DNA from: Candidatus Babelota bacterium
GTDB taxonomy: Bacteria; JAGOBX01
Length of the DNA: 6,980 nucleotides
NCBI GenBank assembly: GCA_017999075.1
Contig: JAGOBX010000185.1
Coordinates: forward strand, 1 to 6,980
Reading direction: 5' to 3'
Shown here one piece after another: positions 6,919 to 6,980 of this stretch. The notes below the pieces were generated by a model that was not told where the DNA came from, ran no database searches, and saw nothing but the letters and a program-made list of their open reading frames with translations. Made by a program: the position numbers and the translations under genes. Numbering within the stretch: the first letter of the stretch is position 1; every line of letters begins with the position of its first letter.

Positions 6919-6966
6919 ATTATATAACAGAATTTCATAAAATACTTTTTTATAATAATAAATCAA
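6919..6966 (-). promoter_or_regulatory. Candidate promoter elements upstream of the PLD-family gene
   Basis: On the minus strand a TTGATT (6966-6961) is followed 16 bases later by TATTTT (6944-6939), a weak -35/-10 pair. A perfect TATAAT stands at 6924-6919 but has no good -35 at 16-18 bases. Either could start transcription, with leaders of roughly 65 or 45 bases. The 113-base region is very AT-rich, so neither is firm. Confidence 0.3.
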
Positions 6967-6980
6967 GTAAAATATTAAGT

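Overview
The window is AT-rich (about one third GC by eye) and holds three protein genes, all on the minus strand. No RNA genes, insertion sequences or CRISPR arrays were seen. Predicted -35/-10 promoters, Shine-Dalgarno sites on two of the three genes and an Sec-type signal peptide point to a bacterium. The style of the large exported protein (phospholipase D fold, FnIII, Asp-rich calcium loops, tandem beta repeats, dockerin-like tail) resembles proteins of poorly cultured, anaerobic Gram-negative-type candidate phyla. That placement is an impression, not a determination.

Layout in transcription order (right to left). Positions 6868-6980 are an AT-rich leader with candidate promoter elements. 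Positions 2947-6867 encode a 1306-residue exported, multidomain PLD-family protein ending in a dockerin-like EF-hand pair. Positions 2838-2946 carry a good sigma70-type promoter and ribosome binding site for the next gene. Positions 831-2837 encode a complete transketolase with the full set of thiamine-diphosphate and substrate residues. Positions 770-830 are a short gap with a 12-bp palindrome. Positions 1-769 hold the first 256 codons of a response regulator fused to an HDOD domain, cut off by the window edge.

The genes do not form an obvious pathway. Transketolase is central carbon metabolism (non-oxidative pentose phosphate pathway). The response regulator-HDOD protein is a signalling protein that may be co-transcribed with it, since the gap is 61 bases and no terminator is visible. 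The PLD protein has its own leader and works outside the cytoplasm. The most unusual content lies in this large protein: two PLD half-sites, the first lacking its Asp; a duplicated acidic calcium-loop motif inside an FnIII domain; three copies of a beta unit I cannot assign to a family; two Ig-like repeats; and a carboxypeptidase-regulatory-like domain before the dockerin-like end. No intergenic stretch exceeds 300 bases.
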